This document shows, in pieces, positions 1 through 8,683 of a stretch of 64,000 nt of DNA (positions are counted from its first letter, which is position 1; every line of letters starts with the position of its first letter). The notes beneath the pieces were generated by a model, which worked only from the letters and a program-made list of their open reading frames with translations, did no database searches and was not told the origin of the DNA. The stretch is from Maliibacterium massiliense. GTDB lineage: Bacteria > Bacillota > Clostridia > Christensenellales > Maliibacteriaceae. The position numbers were made by a program, and so were the translations under genes. The DNA lies in assembly GCF_900604345.1 (NCBI RefSeq), contig NZ_LR026983.1, positions 2,170,001 through 2,234,000 on the forward strand, written 5' to 3'.

Positions 1-39
1 TGAAAACAGCATTTTATCGTGAAACGCTGCCCAAATGCC

Positions 40-66
40 AAAGACCCGCTTATGCAGCGGGTCTTT
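40..66. terminator. Intrinsic terminator-like hairpin at the left edge
   Basis: Two perfect 11-base arms (AAAGACCCGCT and its complement) surround a 5-base loop. The right arm ends in TTT. It probably ends a gene lying left of the window, or the minus-strand gene at 380-4252 about 310 bp away. Confidence 0.6.
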
Positions 67-379
67 GCTTTGATATGCGGAACGATGCGCAATATATCGT
101 TTGTGGAACAAGTGCGAACGTCATAACGCCACAGAAGGTCTTTTATGGGGTGCATAGGCTTAGCATCTTATCGCACCAGAGGATGTTCCAAGCCGACGGT
201 ACCGACAAGTATGGACGCCTGCGGCGGCTAAAAGCTGCAGAAAGCGCAGAAGATAGCATGCTCTTTCAACCAAGGCGCTTTCACAATACGTTTCTGGCAG
301 CGCTCAATCGGGCAGCCTGTGCATGTTGCTGCGTTCATATCCCTGTATGCAGCAGCTGCAAACACCTGTATGGTTTCAG
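67..379. other. Intergenic, no gene recognised
   Basis: This stretch lies between the terminator-like hairpin and the stop codon of the surface protein gene. Open frames exist on both strands but have no ribosome binding site or protein-like composition. I see nothing definable in it. Confidence 0.4.
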
Positions 380-3300
380 CTATCGTGATTTGATGCTTTT
401 GCGGCCAGGACGCCGTACCATCCAAAGCGCCAGCATCCCTACGGCAAAGGCCATCAACCCAAGCGAGGTATACAGCATCCTGTTATACGGATCGCCCGTA
501 TGCGGCGAGATGACTGCATCGCTGCTTTTATCGGCGGTGATGAAAAACCTTCCCAGGCTATCCGCCGCTTCCAGCACCAGGCATTCGCCCTCAACGCGCA
601 CTGCGATGGGTTTCAGCGTGCCATCCTCCTGGATGGAAAACGCCTGGACGTTTTTCCACAGCTGCGCACCCGAAACGCTGCCCAGGTTTAAAACCGCGCT
701 GCCGTTTAAATCCATCGCAACGCCTTGCACATACAGCGCTACATCGAATACCTCCACGATCTGCTGGTTGCCCGTACGTTGCGCTATCTGGTTTTGGTAG
801 CCTTGCATGTCGGAGGAAGGAATCTGCCCTGTGACGCGCTGCACGCTGAGCACACCGTCATGGGGGAGTTTCGCGCCGTCCGTCATGGTGATGCTTGCGC
901 CAAGATCACCCGTTATGCTCGTAACGCCGTACAAAAACCGCACTTTCAGCTGCGTTATCCGGGTATCGGTTCCATCGGACAGCGTCACGTCAACCGGCAC
1001 CACAATCTCGGTGTTCTGCTCGTTTTGCTTCTGTACGTACAGCGCATTGCCGGCGGGCTTCAGGTATTCGACGCTGTTGACGGCAAACGAAACCGTCACG
1101 CCATCGGGCAGCTGAGCGCCCTGCTTTAAGTAATCGAGCACGCTGCCCGGAGCCGTACCGTAGGGAACGACCACTTCGCTCTTTATCGCATCGAGCGCCT
1201 GGCCAAGCGGCGTCCTGGTGCACACGATGCGCACTGTAACGTCCTTTGTCACATCCGAAACGTGAAACGTGTTACCATTGGCTGCAATACCTGCCGCGCC
1301 CGATACTGCGTAGCTGCTGATCTGATAATCGTCCTCGGGCAGGACTTGAAAATCGAATGACCCTGCGTGCGCAATCTCTGCCGGCGCAGGGGAAACAACA
1401 GCGCCGTGCTCAATTTGATAAACGATCGGATGCAGCCCCTGGGGCACCGATACCTGCACGGGATTGGACGCTTCGTGCGTGGCGGTCTCTCGATAGCGCA
1501 CGTGGTAAGAACCGGAGGCGAATCCCGTTCCGTTTACATATGGATGGTAGGCGCCGCCGTCTAATGCGTATTCCATCGTCTCGTCGATACCGGATATGCG
1601 CCCGTCCGTCCCGCCGTATTTGGAGGGGCGCACGCCGGTTAGGTGCTGCGGAGGGTCTTTCTGCTCCAGCTCGGTGCTGTCTACGCTTACCAGCCGCAGC
1701 GCGTTGTTTTTCTTCAACAGCTTCAGCCCGCTGTTTTGCAGCGCAAACTGATCGGAGGTAAGAGACGGATTGCCGTCGGGATTGGAGCAGGAGAGCACCA
1801 CGTCCCCTGCTGCAGCGGGTTGGCCCGTAACGGTAAGCGCGATGGGCGTTGTTTGCGTGATCCTGCCGTTGATGAAGAAAGGCAGCGCGGTTATCGCGCT
1901 ATTCTTTTTGAGCACAATGCCGGATTGCCCCGCACCCGAGGCGGTCAGCGCGCCCGCCTTAAAATCGCTTGACACATCTTTTTCCAGTGTGATCGTACTG
2001 GCGTCTATCAGCTCGATCGTCGCATCGTCCGTTGCGGCATCGCACGCGAGGTTGGGGCTGACACCGGAGGGGAAGAGCAGATGCGAACCCTTCATAACCA
2101 GCCGGTCGAAATGCGAAAGCGTAGAGACGGGCTGCGGGGCGGACGCTGTGCCATAATCCGTATAGATGATGACGGACTTGCCCGATACAATGCCGCCCAG
2201 ACTGCCATCCCCGCATACCGTGAGATTCTGCGCCGCAGTGCCGGTAAGGTGGATCGCGACGTCACCCTGGACGCCGACGTTCGGATTGGGATCGTAGTAA
2301 CCATATTCGTCATAGCTGCCCGCGCCGTAGACATGATTTGCGGTGCCGCCGTAAAGCACAATAGAGACACTCCCCACTTTGGCACTGGCTGCTCTGCTGT
2401 CAAAGGCATAGCCGCTGCCGTAAATACCGGTTGCTTTCGCCGTATCCGAAAGGGATATTTCCACCGCGCCCGCGACGTTTGCCGCATCGCCAAACGTCGC
2501 ATAGCCGCCGCCATAGACGCCTTGCGTCACCTCGACGGATCCGGACAGCGAAAGATTGGTACTGCGCACATTTGCGGAGGCGTATGATGGGATGCTGTCC
2601 GCTCTGCCGCCGCCGAACAGCTTGCCGATCTTTGCGTTGCCGCCAATGGTGATCTTGACGTCGCCCGCCACGTCCGCACTGTTGCTGGCGACGTACCCCC
2701 CGCCATAGACGGCCTTAAAGTTGCCGCCGTTGACCGTAAGGTTGGTGCCTCCTGCAAGGGAAGACCGCGTCCCGCCATACAGGCTGAGCGCATGGGCGGG
2801 CGCGGTGTTTGAAACGCCGCTGCCGATCGATACGTGGTGTCCGTTTGCGTAAATGGATAGATTCTTTGTGGCGCTTAACGCTACGCCGTCAACAGAAAGA
2901 TCGCCTGCAAGCGTCATATCCTCCGCAAGCGTCAAGGTGGGCGCGCCCACGCCCACGATGCGGATCCCGGCGGGAAGGGTAACGCCCACCGGAAGCGTCA
3001 GGTTGGATTTGAGATGCAGCGTTCCGTTCTGCTTCAGATACGCCAGCGCCATCGTAAAGCCGTTGAACGGCTGTCCATCACTGCCGTCGCCTCCCGCCAC
3101 TGCGCGGCCATCGTAATAGACGTCACTGAGCTTGTCCTCTTCGCGGAGAACCACCTCAACCGGAACCTCGAACTTCTTGCCCTCAAGCGGACTGCTGCCC
3201 AGCCCGGAGGCATAGCCTGAAGGCAGCGTCCATACGATGGTGTGTACGCCGCCGATGCCGGTATCCAGCGCGGCCTCCACCGTGCCACTTGGACTTTTAT

Positions 3301-4252
3301 AGGAGACGGACGAGTTTGTCTTGATGGAATCCACGAATTTGGTGCTTATCCACGATGGCACTGTAGCTGCATCGGCGAGCAGATCCGTGCCGTCCTTCAG
3401 CTTACCTTGCAGCTTGGGCAGCGCAAAGCTGCCGTTGATCGGGATGGGTGTGATGGGGGAGGTCGAAAGCGCCAGCTCCGGCCGCTGGTCCGCGCAGTTT
3501 ATGGTGCCGGCATACCCTTCCAGCCATTCTTTTTCCTTGCCCGCCGAAAAATCAATGCACTGGCCCTTAACGTTGACGTTTGTAAGCGAAGTACAGCCGG
3601 TAAAATCAATGCCAACGATATTTGCATTGCTTACATCGATGCTGGTCAGTCCCGACGCGCCGGAAAAATCCAGCGTCTTAAAGCCATAGCACATGTAAAA
3701 GACATTGCCCGAGAAATTGGCCAGGCCGCTGCCGTGGTAGGCGATGGACGTAAGATTGGACATCATAAAGATCGCGTTTCCAGAAATATGGTTGACACTG
3801 TCTGGAATCGCCAGCTTTGTGAGCTTGGATAGCGATGCAAGAGAAAACGCTTCTATCCGTTCCAGCGTGTTGGGCAGCAGCAGCTCTTCCACGTCCATGC
3901 CTCCGGCGCTACCCTCCCCATCGTCGCCCAGCGCCATGGTGTAATCATACGCGTCGCTTCCGATGCGGTTATCCGCCACCTTTGCCTCGGATAAATCGAT
4001 GCGCTTGGCCCTGTCCCATTGCGTGGAAAGATAGACGAAATCCGCCGCGCTGAGCGGCATTGTACCTGTAACCTTCAAGCCCGTGTAGTCCGCCGGGTTT
4101 GCGCTGCCCACCGCCTGCTCCAACGTGCCCGATTGATACGTCACCTCAAGGGTGCCTCCAGCAGCATGCACGAAAGGGCGTTGCGGTGCCGTGGTAGCCA
4201 AAACCATAACCGCCACTGCCAGTACCAATAGGCTTTTCATCTGTTTTTTCAT
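380..4252 (-). CDS. Large secreted surface protein with leucine-rich-like and beta-helix-like repeats and a sortase-like anchor
   Basis: A 1290-residue protein predicted to be exported and cell-wall anchored. Residues 1-30 form a signal peptide (MKKQMK, then a hydrophobic core). Residues about 70-260 resemble BspA-type leucine-rich repeats (for example LPNTLERIEAFSLASLSKL). The centre, about 440-720, is Gly/Asn/Ser-rich with recurring YGGGY/YGAGS motifs, suggesting a parallel beta-helix. The C-terminus has SPHTGD (about residue 1249), a hydrophobic segment and a basic tail (RRPGRKSIKSR), the layout of a sortase substrate with a variant [S/N]PxTG motif. A GGGGG ribosome binding site precedes the start; Met5 is an alternative start. 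The ligand is unknown; adhesion or glycan binding is inference. Confidence 0.75.
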   Translation of the reverse strand: MKKQMKSLLVLAVAVMVLATTAPQRPFVHAAGGTLEVTYQSGTLEQAVGSANPADYTGLKVTGTMPLSAADFVYLSTQWDRAKRIDLSEAKVADNRIGSDAYDYTMALGDDGEGSAGGMDVEELLLPNTLERIEAFSLASLSKLTKLAIPDSVNHISGNAIFMMSNLTSIAYHGSGLANFSGNVFYMCYGFKTLDFSGASGLTSIDVSNANIVGIDFTGCTSLTNVNVKGQCIDFSAGKEKEWLEGYAGTINCADQRPELALSTSPITPIPINGSFALPKLQGKLKDGTDLLADAATVPSWISTKFVDSIKTNSSVSYKSPSGTVEAALDTGIGGVHTIVWTLPSGYASGLGSSPLEGKKFEVPVEVVLREEDKLSDVYYDGRAVAGGDGSDGQPFNGFTMALAYLKQNGTLHLKSNLTLPVGVTLPAGIRIVGVGAPTLTLAEDMTLAGDLSVDGVALSATKNLSIYANGHHVSIGSGVSNTAPAHALSLYGGTRSSLAGGTNLTVNGGNFKAVYGGGYVASNSADVAGDVKITIGGNAKIGKLFGGGRADSIPSYASANVRSTNLSLSGSVEVTQGVYGGGYATFGDAANVAGAVEISLSDTAKATGIYGSGYAFDSRAASAKVGSVSIVLYGGTANHVYGAGSYDEYGYYDPNPNVGVQGDVAIHLTGTAAQNLTVCGDGSLGGIVSGKSVIIYTDYGTASAPQPVSTLSHFDRLVMKGSHLLFPSGVSPNLACDAATDDATIELIDASTITLEKDVSSDFKAGALTASGAGQSGIVLKKNSAITALPFFINGRITQTTPIALTVTGQPAAAGDVVLSCSNPDGNPSLTSDQFALQNSGLKLLKKNNALRLVSVDSTELEQKDPPQHLTGVRPSKYGGTDGRISGIDETMEYALDGGAYHPYVNGTGFASGSYHVRYRETATHEASNPVQVSVPQGLHPIVYQIEHGAVVSPAPAEIAHAGSFDFQVLPEDDYQISSYAVSGAAGIAANGNTFHVSDVTKDVTVRIVCTRTPLGQALDAIKSEVVVPYGTAPGSVLDYLKQGAQLPDGVTVSFAVNSVEYLKPAGNALYVQKQNEQNTEIVVPVDVTLSDGTDTRITQLKVRFLYGVTSITGDLGASITMTDGAKLPHDGVLSVQRVTGQIPSSDMQGYQNQIAQRTGNQQIVEVFDVALYVQGVAMDLNGSAVLNLGSVSGAQLWKNVQAFSIQEDGTLKPIAVRVEGECLVLEAADSLGRFFITADKSSDAVISPHTGDPYNRMLYTSLGLMAFAVGMLALWMVRRPGRKSIKSR

Positions 4253-4390
4253 TGCATATAAACCCCCATCAAATACGGAACAATCAAATTTATTATATCA
4301 GATCTTTTATGCATATTACAATAAGATCGGCATAATTGCATCCGCGCGCCTTGACGCCCGAAACGAGGCATCCGCAGACAAGCGTTGATA

Positions 4391-4422
4391 AAAAACAGCT
4401 TTCCCACGGGAAAGCTGTTTTT
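4391..4422 (-). terminator. Rho-independent terminator after the XRE regulator
   Basis: Perfect 15-base arms (AAAAACAGCTTTCCC and its complement) flank a 2-base centre and are followed by T-rich sequence on both strands. It starts one base beyond the stop of the regulator gene and may work in both directions. Confidence 0.85.
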
Positions 4423-4641
4423 TTATTCCTGTCTGTAATCGAACAAGTCTCCAGGCGTACACGCCAGAATATCACATAGCGCCTCTAAATTTTCAAACCG
4501 TATCGACTTGGTTTGATTGTTTACCATTTTATTAAAGTTTTGGTAGCTCATTCCCATCCGTTTATACAGCCAGTACTTCGTTTTTCCTTTTTGTGCCAGT
4601 TTTTCCAAAACACACATACGCAACATAACGCACGTTTCCAT
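4423..4641 (-). CDS. Small XRE-family (Cro/CI) transcriptional regulator
   Basis: A 72-residue single-domain helix-turn-helix protein. The core MGMSYQNFNKMVNNQTKSIR matches the recognition-helix region of small clostridial XRE proteins, followed by FENLEALCDILACTPGDLF, the usual last helices. The first Met (METCVM) has a poorly spaced ribosome binding site; starting at MLRMCVLEKL (position 4626) fits family members better. It has its own terminator and an AT-rich upstream region containing a long inverted repeat (4685-4724) that could be its operator. Its target genes are unknown. Confidence 0.85.
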   Translation of the reverse strand: METCVMLRMCVLEKLAQKGKTKYWLYKRMGMSYQNFNKMVNNQTKSIRFENLEALCDILACTPGDLFDYRQE

Positions 4642-4965
4642 TCTCTCATGTAATAATCAGATAATAAAACATAAGTTATTTTTCCGAATAGACTACTGCA
4701 TTATGTAATGTAATAGTCTATTCGCATTTGAGGTTTTATAAATGTAGAAAACGCGCGCCCTTAGCAGGGTGACCGTATCGGCGCGCCCGGCTGATACACT
4801 GCGACCGCCGCGGCGAAGAAGCGCCGGCAGCCTTTGCGGCGCTGCGGGGCGGCTGAGTCGAGGGACGCGCGCTTTGATTCGCTGCATCGGTGTCCGCACA
4901 GCCAATTGTGTGCGATTGCGGCTTTACAGGTGGCAGTTCTGTGAGGTCGCGCGCCTGGGCAGGGG
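4642..4965. other. Intergenic region with a nested inverted repeat
   Basis: No gene is seen. The AT-rich part holds perfect 11-base arms CGAATAGACTA (4685-4695) and TAGTCTATTCG (4714-4724), with a second palindrome CATTA-tg-TAATG in the loop. The rest, 4740-4965, is GC-rich without a credible reading frame. The repeat could be an operator for the XRE protein or a transcript hairpin. Confidence 0.5.
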
Positions 4966-5940
4966 CTAGTCCCATGCCGGCTCGATCTGGCGCGTAATCA
5001 GCGCAATGATATCCCTGGAGGCGGGGTCGAGCAGCGAAGTGATCGCGATCACGAGCCTTTTTTCGGGGTTGACATAGATGACATTTCCGCCATTGCCTAT
5101 GGCCGCGTAGCCGCTCCCGATCCCTGTCCACCACAGATACCCGTACGCCAGGTTTGCTTCTTGCCAATGGCTGTGTTCAGCTGTGCTTTCCCGCACCCAT
5201 GCTTCCGGCACGATCTGCCGTCCGGCCCACTTTCCGCCATCCAGATAGAGCAGCCCGATCTTTGCCATGTCCAAAGCGGTCAGCATCAGGCCCCAGCCTG
5301 CGGTGTTGTTGCCGCACGCGTCTGCCACCCAGCCGCTGGCATGGTGCGCTTTAAAAAACGCTATATGCTGCGCCTCGGTGTCTAAAAGGATGTTGGAGGG
5401 CACATCGATCCCGAGCGGGGAAAACAGGTATTCCTGCGCGAAAGCAAGCACGGGGCGGCCGGTCGCGTTTACAAGAACGCCTGAAAGAATGTCTGGCCCA
5501 ATCATTTCCATGTACCGGAACTGCCCGACGGGCGCTTTGCCGCCCAACAGATCCAGAGAGGCCTTTACCCAATCGTTGCTTGAGAAAAACCTGGTGTAGG
5601 GCGGCGAGCGAAACTTAAACGGGACCGTCATGCATAGCAAATGCCTTATGGTAACGGCATAGATGACCTTTTCGTCCCGCTTCACGGGATAATCGGGGAA
5701 AAAGTGCAGCACCGGCTGGTCAACGCTGCGGATATAGCCTCTGTCTATCGCGATGCCGACCAAGATGGAGACGATGCTTTTTGTCACGGAGCAGACGTGG
5801 ATGGGGTCGGTGGCAGTGCACGCGTGCATATAGTTTTCGTACTGCTTTTTGCCGTCCTTCAGGATCACAATGCCGGCAATGTTTGGGTAGTCTGTGCAAA
5901 TCGCCTTTTCAAACCTGCTGATTTTCTCTTGTCGCGTCAT
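4966..5940 (-). CDS. Class C beta-lactamase-like serine hydrolase
   Basis: A 324-residue member of the beta-lactamase/penicillin-binding-protein-like serine hydrolase family. The nucleophile motif SVTK is at about residues 51-54, followed by the usual hydrophobic helix (SIVSILVGIAIDRG). Other family segments are VTIRHLLCMT, AGWGLMLTALDMAKIGLLYLDGG and the late motif YGYLWW. IGNGGN sits where such enzymes carry their third catalytic motif. There is no signal peptide, so it is probably cytoplasmic. I place the start at 5940 (MTRQEK) because GGGAG lies at good spacing there; the frame is open 18 codons further upstream without such a site. The natural substrate (ester or peptide) cannot be told from sequence. 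Confidence 0.85.
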   Translation of the reverse strand: MTRQEKISRFEKAICTDYPNIAGIVILKDGKKQYENYMHACTATDPIHVCSVTKSIVSILVGIAIDRGYIRSVDQPVLHFFPDYPVKRDEKVIYAVTIRHLLCMTVPFKFRSPPYTRFFSSNDWVKASLDLLGGKAPVGQFRYMEMIGPDILSGVLVNATGRPVLAFAQEYLFSPLGIDVPSNILLDTEAQHIAFFKAHHASGWVADACGNNTAGWGLMLTALDMAKIGLLYLDGGKWAGRQIVPEAWVRESTAEHSHWQEANLAYGYLWWTGIGSGYAAIGNGGNVIYVNPEKRLVIAITSLLDPASRDIIALITRQIEPAWD

Positions 5941-6124
5941 ATAGCGTTCTCCCTGCCGTTTTTCGGATATCCTTGACTGCAAGGATAAATCCATTAAAAA
6001 TGTAATGCAAGCCTTATTTTAAATAAAATAATTTTTTGATAAAGAGAATATGACACCTGCTTGAGGATGAGAAAACGATGCGCGGCAGCTTGGGCAAGGC
6101 CCCCTCCTGGCCTCGGTGCAGCAT

Positions 6125-6160
6125 GAAAAAAGCGGGGCCCGATGCAGGCCCTGCCTTTTG
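6125..6160 (-). terminator. Terminator after the GntR gene
   Basis: On the minus strand an imperfect GC-rich hairpin (GGGCC paired with GGCCC plus outer pairs) is followed by TTTTTT, shortly after the stop of the regulator gene at 6167. Confidence 0.7.
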
Positions 6161-6166
6161 CTAAAG

Positions 6167-6826
6167 CTACGTCCGAATATAGTTGTTGATGACATCCTTG
6201 TGGGAAAGCTCTATGTGCTGTAGCAGCACATCACAGGCGGCCGCCACGTTTTTATCGAGGATGTGGTCGATGATGACGATATGGTCGCGGATGGAATTGC
6301 CCCCGCGGCTGGACTTGGGGGTGACCGCCATGCCAATCACCAGCATCTGGTTGAAGTAGGTATCCACCATATTGTTGATATACGTATTGCCCAAAGAGCG
6401 CACCAACGTGGAGTGGAAGGTGATATCCCGCTGCAGATAGGCGTAGAGGTCCTCGTTGTCCCGGGTCAGCTTTTTATCAAAGATTGTCTGGAACTGCCGG
6501 CGCATGTCGGCCAGCCAGTCGACATCGATTTTCTCATAAGAGTGGGGGAGTACCGTAGGCTCAATCAGCTTGCGCGCGTTGAAGATATCGTTGACCATTT
6601 TAGGGGAAATCTGCATCACTTCAATGCCGCGGCGGGGCACGATCTTGATCAGCTGCTCGCAGGCCAGCTTCAAACACGCCTCGTGCACAGGCGTGCGGCC
6701 GATCCCCAGAATCTCCTGCAGCTGGGGCTCCGTGATGAGGGTGCCCACCTCCAGCTTTTTGGTAATGACCATGGTTTTGATGGCCTGATAGGCCTGATTC
6801 GATAAACTCACATTTGTTTGCTTCAT
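6167..6826 (-). CDS. GntR-family transcriptional regulator, FCD (FadR-type) subfamily
   Basis: A 219-residue regulator. Residues about 1-70 are a winged helix of the GntR type (AYQAIKTMVI, TEPQLQEILGIGRTPVHEAC). The rest is an FCD ligand-binding domain with the metal/ligand pattern RDITFHSTLV...NTYINNM...RDHIVIIDHI...HIELSH. The start at 6826 (MKQTNV) is chosen because GGAG lies about 11 bases upstream. It is divergent from the sugar transport and catabolic operon at 7160-13414, so it most likely regulates it. Matching TGATATAT-centred sequences occur in both promoters. The effector is unknown; FCD proteins usually bind small organic or sugar acids. Confidence 0.88.
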   Translation of the reverse strand: MKQTNVSLSNQAYQAIKTMVITKKLEVGTLITEPQLQEILGIGRTPVHEACLKLACEQLIKIVPRRGIEVMQISPKMVNDIFNARKLIEPTVLPHSYEKIDVDWLADMRRQFQTIFDKKLTRDNEDLYAYLQRDITFHSTLVRSLGNTYINNMVDTYFNQMLVIGMAVTPKSSRGGNSIRDHIVIIDHILDKNVAAACDVLLQHIELSHKDVINNYIRT

Positions 6827-6844
6827 AAAAAAGTAACTCCTATA

Positions 6845-6856
6845 TAATATATCAAT
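6845..6856. promoter_or_regulatory. Candidate GntR operator in the regulator's own promoter
   Basis: The minus strand reads ATTGATATATTA just upstream of the regulator start. It closely resembles the perfect palindrome CTGATATATCAG at 6996-7007 in front of the transport operon. A shared motif at two divergent promoters suggests autoregulation; this is inference. Confidence 0.4.
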
Positions 6857-6948
6857 CACATTTTATACAGTTCCTGCAAGTAGCGTCAATCGTTTCTTGC
6901 GCCATGCTGGATTTTTATCGCGCGCGGAAATTTGCTGGAATTTGTCTA

Positions 6949-6978
6949 TTGACAAGTATACGCTGCCCCCCGTATAAT
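6949..6978 (+). promoter_or_regulatory. Sigma-A promoter of the sugar transport operon
   Basis: A consensus TTGACA at 6949-6954 and a consensus TATAAT at 6973-6978 are separated by 18 bases. It lies about 180 bp upstream of the ABC ATPase gene, leaving a long untranslated leader. Confidence 0.8.
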
Positions 6979-6995
6979 GCAAGTATAAAATATCA

Positions 6996-7007
6996 CTGAT
7001 ATATCAG
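6996..7007. promoter_or_regulatory. Candidate GntR operator downstream of the operon promoter
   Basis: A perfect 12-base palindrome CTGATATATCAG lies about 18 bases after the -10 box, where a bound repressor would block initiation. It matches the motif found in the regulator's own promoter. Confidence 0.5.
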
Positions 7008-7159
7008 AGGAATGCAAGGCAGGACGGTTCGGACTTCTCCCTGTGGCAAAAACGTGTTTAAAAAAATCGATTCGGTGTTTGGTGTTACGGTACTTTTTTC
7101 GCATCCCCAATACCTGCGTGCGCGCAGACGGACAACATGAATAGAGATGAGGATTCGTC

Positions 7160-8683
7160 ATGGAAAGATTTAAGCTGGAATTTCGAGACATCTCAAAGGC
7201 GTTCCCCGGGGTGCTGGCGCTTGACCGCGTCAGCTTTGGCATCAAGGAGGCGTGCGTGCACGCCATCATGGGGGAGAATGGCGCCGGGAAATCCACATTG
7301 ATGAAGATCATCAACGGGTATCACGACCAGACGGAAGGAACCATGCTTTTAGACGGCAAGGAAGTGCACTTTGCCAACACCTATGAGGCGGAAAAAGCGG
7401 GCATCGGCATGATCTATCAGGAACTGCAGTATCTGCCCGATTTTACCATTGAGCGCTTCATGATGCTTGGCCGCGAGCCGGGCAGGCATGGGTTTATCAA
7501 CTGGAAGGAACTGAGCCGGCAGGCCAAGGCGCTGCTCAAGGAGGCAGGCCTGGATTACGACCCCAAGTTGACGATGCGCGCGCTGTCCATCTCCGATATA
7601 CAGCTGCTTGAGATCACCAAGGTGATCAGCGCCTCTGGCTGCAGCGTCATCATCATGGATGAGCCGACATCCGCGCTCTCCAACAACGAGATCGAGCGCC
7701 TGTTTAAAAACATCGCCGCGCTCAAGGCGCGCGGCATCACCGTCATCTACATCTCGCACAAAATGGATGAGATTTTCCGCATCGCCGACTATATTACGGT
7801 TATGCGCGATGGGAAGCACATCAAAACAGCCCCCGCCAAGGCGTTTACGCCCGACTCTCTTGTCACCATGATGGTGGGGCGGGAGATCAGCAACGTCTAC
7901 CCCAAGGAGGAAGTGCCCATTGGGGAAACCGTTTTTGAGGTGAAAAATCTCACGGCGCGCTACAGCCGCATCCACGACATCAGCTTCCACGTCAAAAAGG
8001 GCGAGATCGTAGGGCTTGCCGGCCTGGTGGGCGCGGGCCGCACCGAGGTGGCACGCGCCATCTTCGGTCTGGACAGCTACCAGAGCGGCGAAATCTACGT
8101 AGAGGGCAAGCGCGTGCGAATACGCGGCGTGCAGGACGCTGCGCACGCAGGCATCGCCATGGCCACCGAGGACCGCCGGCGCTACGGGCTGATCCTCTGC
8201 CGCAGCATCCGGGAAAACATCGCACTTTCCAACCTTTCGCGGCTGTCCAAATACGGCTTTATGCGACTGAGACGCGAGCGCGAGCAGACCGAGCGTATCG
8301 CCGGCAGGCTGCGCGTCAAGGCCCCCAGCCTGCTGACGCGGGCCGGCACGCTCTCGGGCGGCAACCAGCAGAAGGTGGTCTTGAGCAAGTGCCTGTTGGC
8401 CAAACCCAAGGTGATCATTCTCGATGAGCCTACCCGCGGCATCGACGTGGGGGCCAAGTACGAGATTTACAAGCTGATTGTGGAGATGGCCCGCGCAGGC
8501 ATTGGCATCATTATGATATCGTCGGAGCTGCCGGAGTTTATCGGCATGTGCGATAGGGCTTACACCATGTATAACGGCAGAATCACCGGCGAGCTTGCGC
8601 GCAGGGACTTCTCACCTGAGGCGATCATGCGCCTGGTGACCAGCGAGGCGCAGGCCTTCAACACGAAGCGGGAGGAAGCATGA
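7160..8683 (+). CDS. Sugar ABC transporter, duplicated ATP-binding subunit (RbsA/MglA type)
   Basis: A 507-residue fused ATPase with two nucleotide-binding domains, as in ribose/galactose-type importers. Domain 1 has Walker A GENGAGKST (about residues 38-46), a degenerate signature segment (LSISDIQLLEI) and Walker B VIIMDEPTSAL. Domain 2 has a Walker A-like GLVGAGRTE, the signature LSGGNQQKV and Walker B VIILDEPTRGID. This layout is specific to carbohydrate uptake family 2. It powers the permease encoded next (4-base overlap, ATGA) and would work with the lipoprotein at 9778. The ribosome binding site GAGG precedes ATG 7160. The sugar is not identifiable. Confidence 0.95.
   Translation: MERFKLEFRDISKAFPGVLALDRVSFGIKEACVHAIMGENGAGKSTLMKIINGYHDQTEGTMLLDGKEVHFANTYEAEKAGIGMIYQELQYLPDFTIERFMMLGREPGRHGFINWKELSRQAKALLKEAGLDYDPKLTMRALSISDIQLLEITKVISASGCSVIIMDEPTSALSNNEIERLFKNIAALKARGITVIYISHKMDEIFRIADYITVMRDGKHIKTAPAKAFTPDSLVTMMVGREISNVYPKEEVPIGETVFEVKNLTARYSRIHDISFHVKKGEIVGLAGLVGAGRTEVARAIFGLDSYQSGEIYVEGKRVRIRGVQDAAHAGIAMATEDRRRYGLILCRSIRENIALSNLSRLSKYGFMRLRREREQTERIAGRLRVKAPSLLTRAGTLSGGNQQKVVLSKCLLAKPKVIILDEPTRGIDVGAKYEIYKLIVEMARAGIGIIMISSELPEFIGMCDRAYTMYNGRITGELARRDFSPEAIMRLVTSEAQAFNTKREEA

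Noticed and set aside
7010..7159. Possible riboswitch in the 5' leader of the sugar operon
   Set aside because: The leader is long enough, but I found no stable stem set or terminator that fits a known class.
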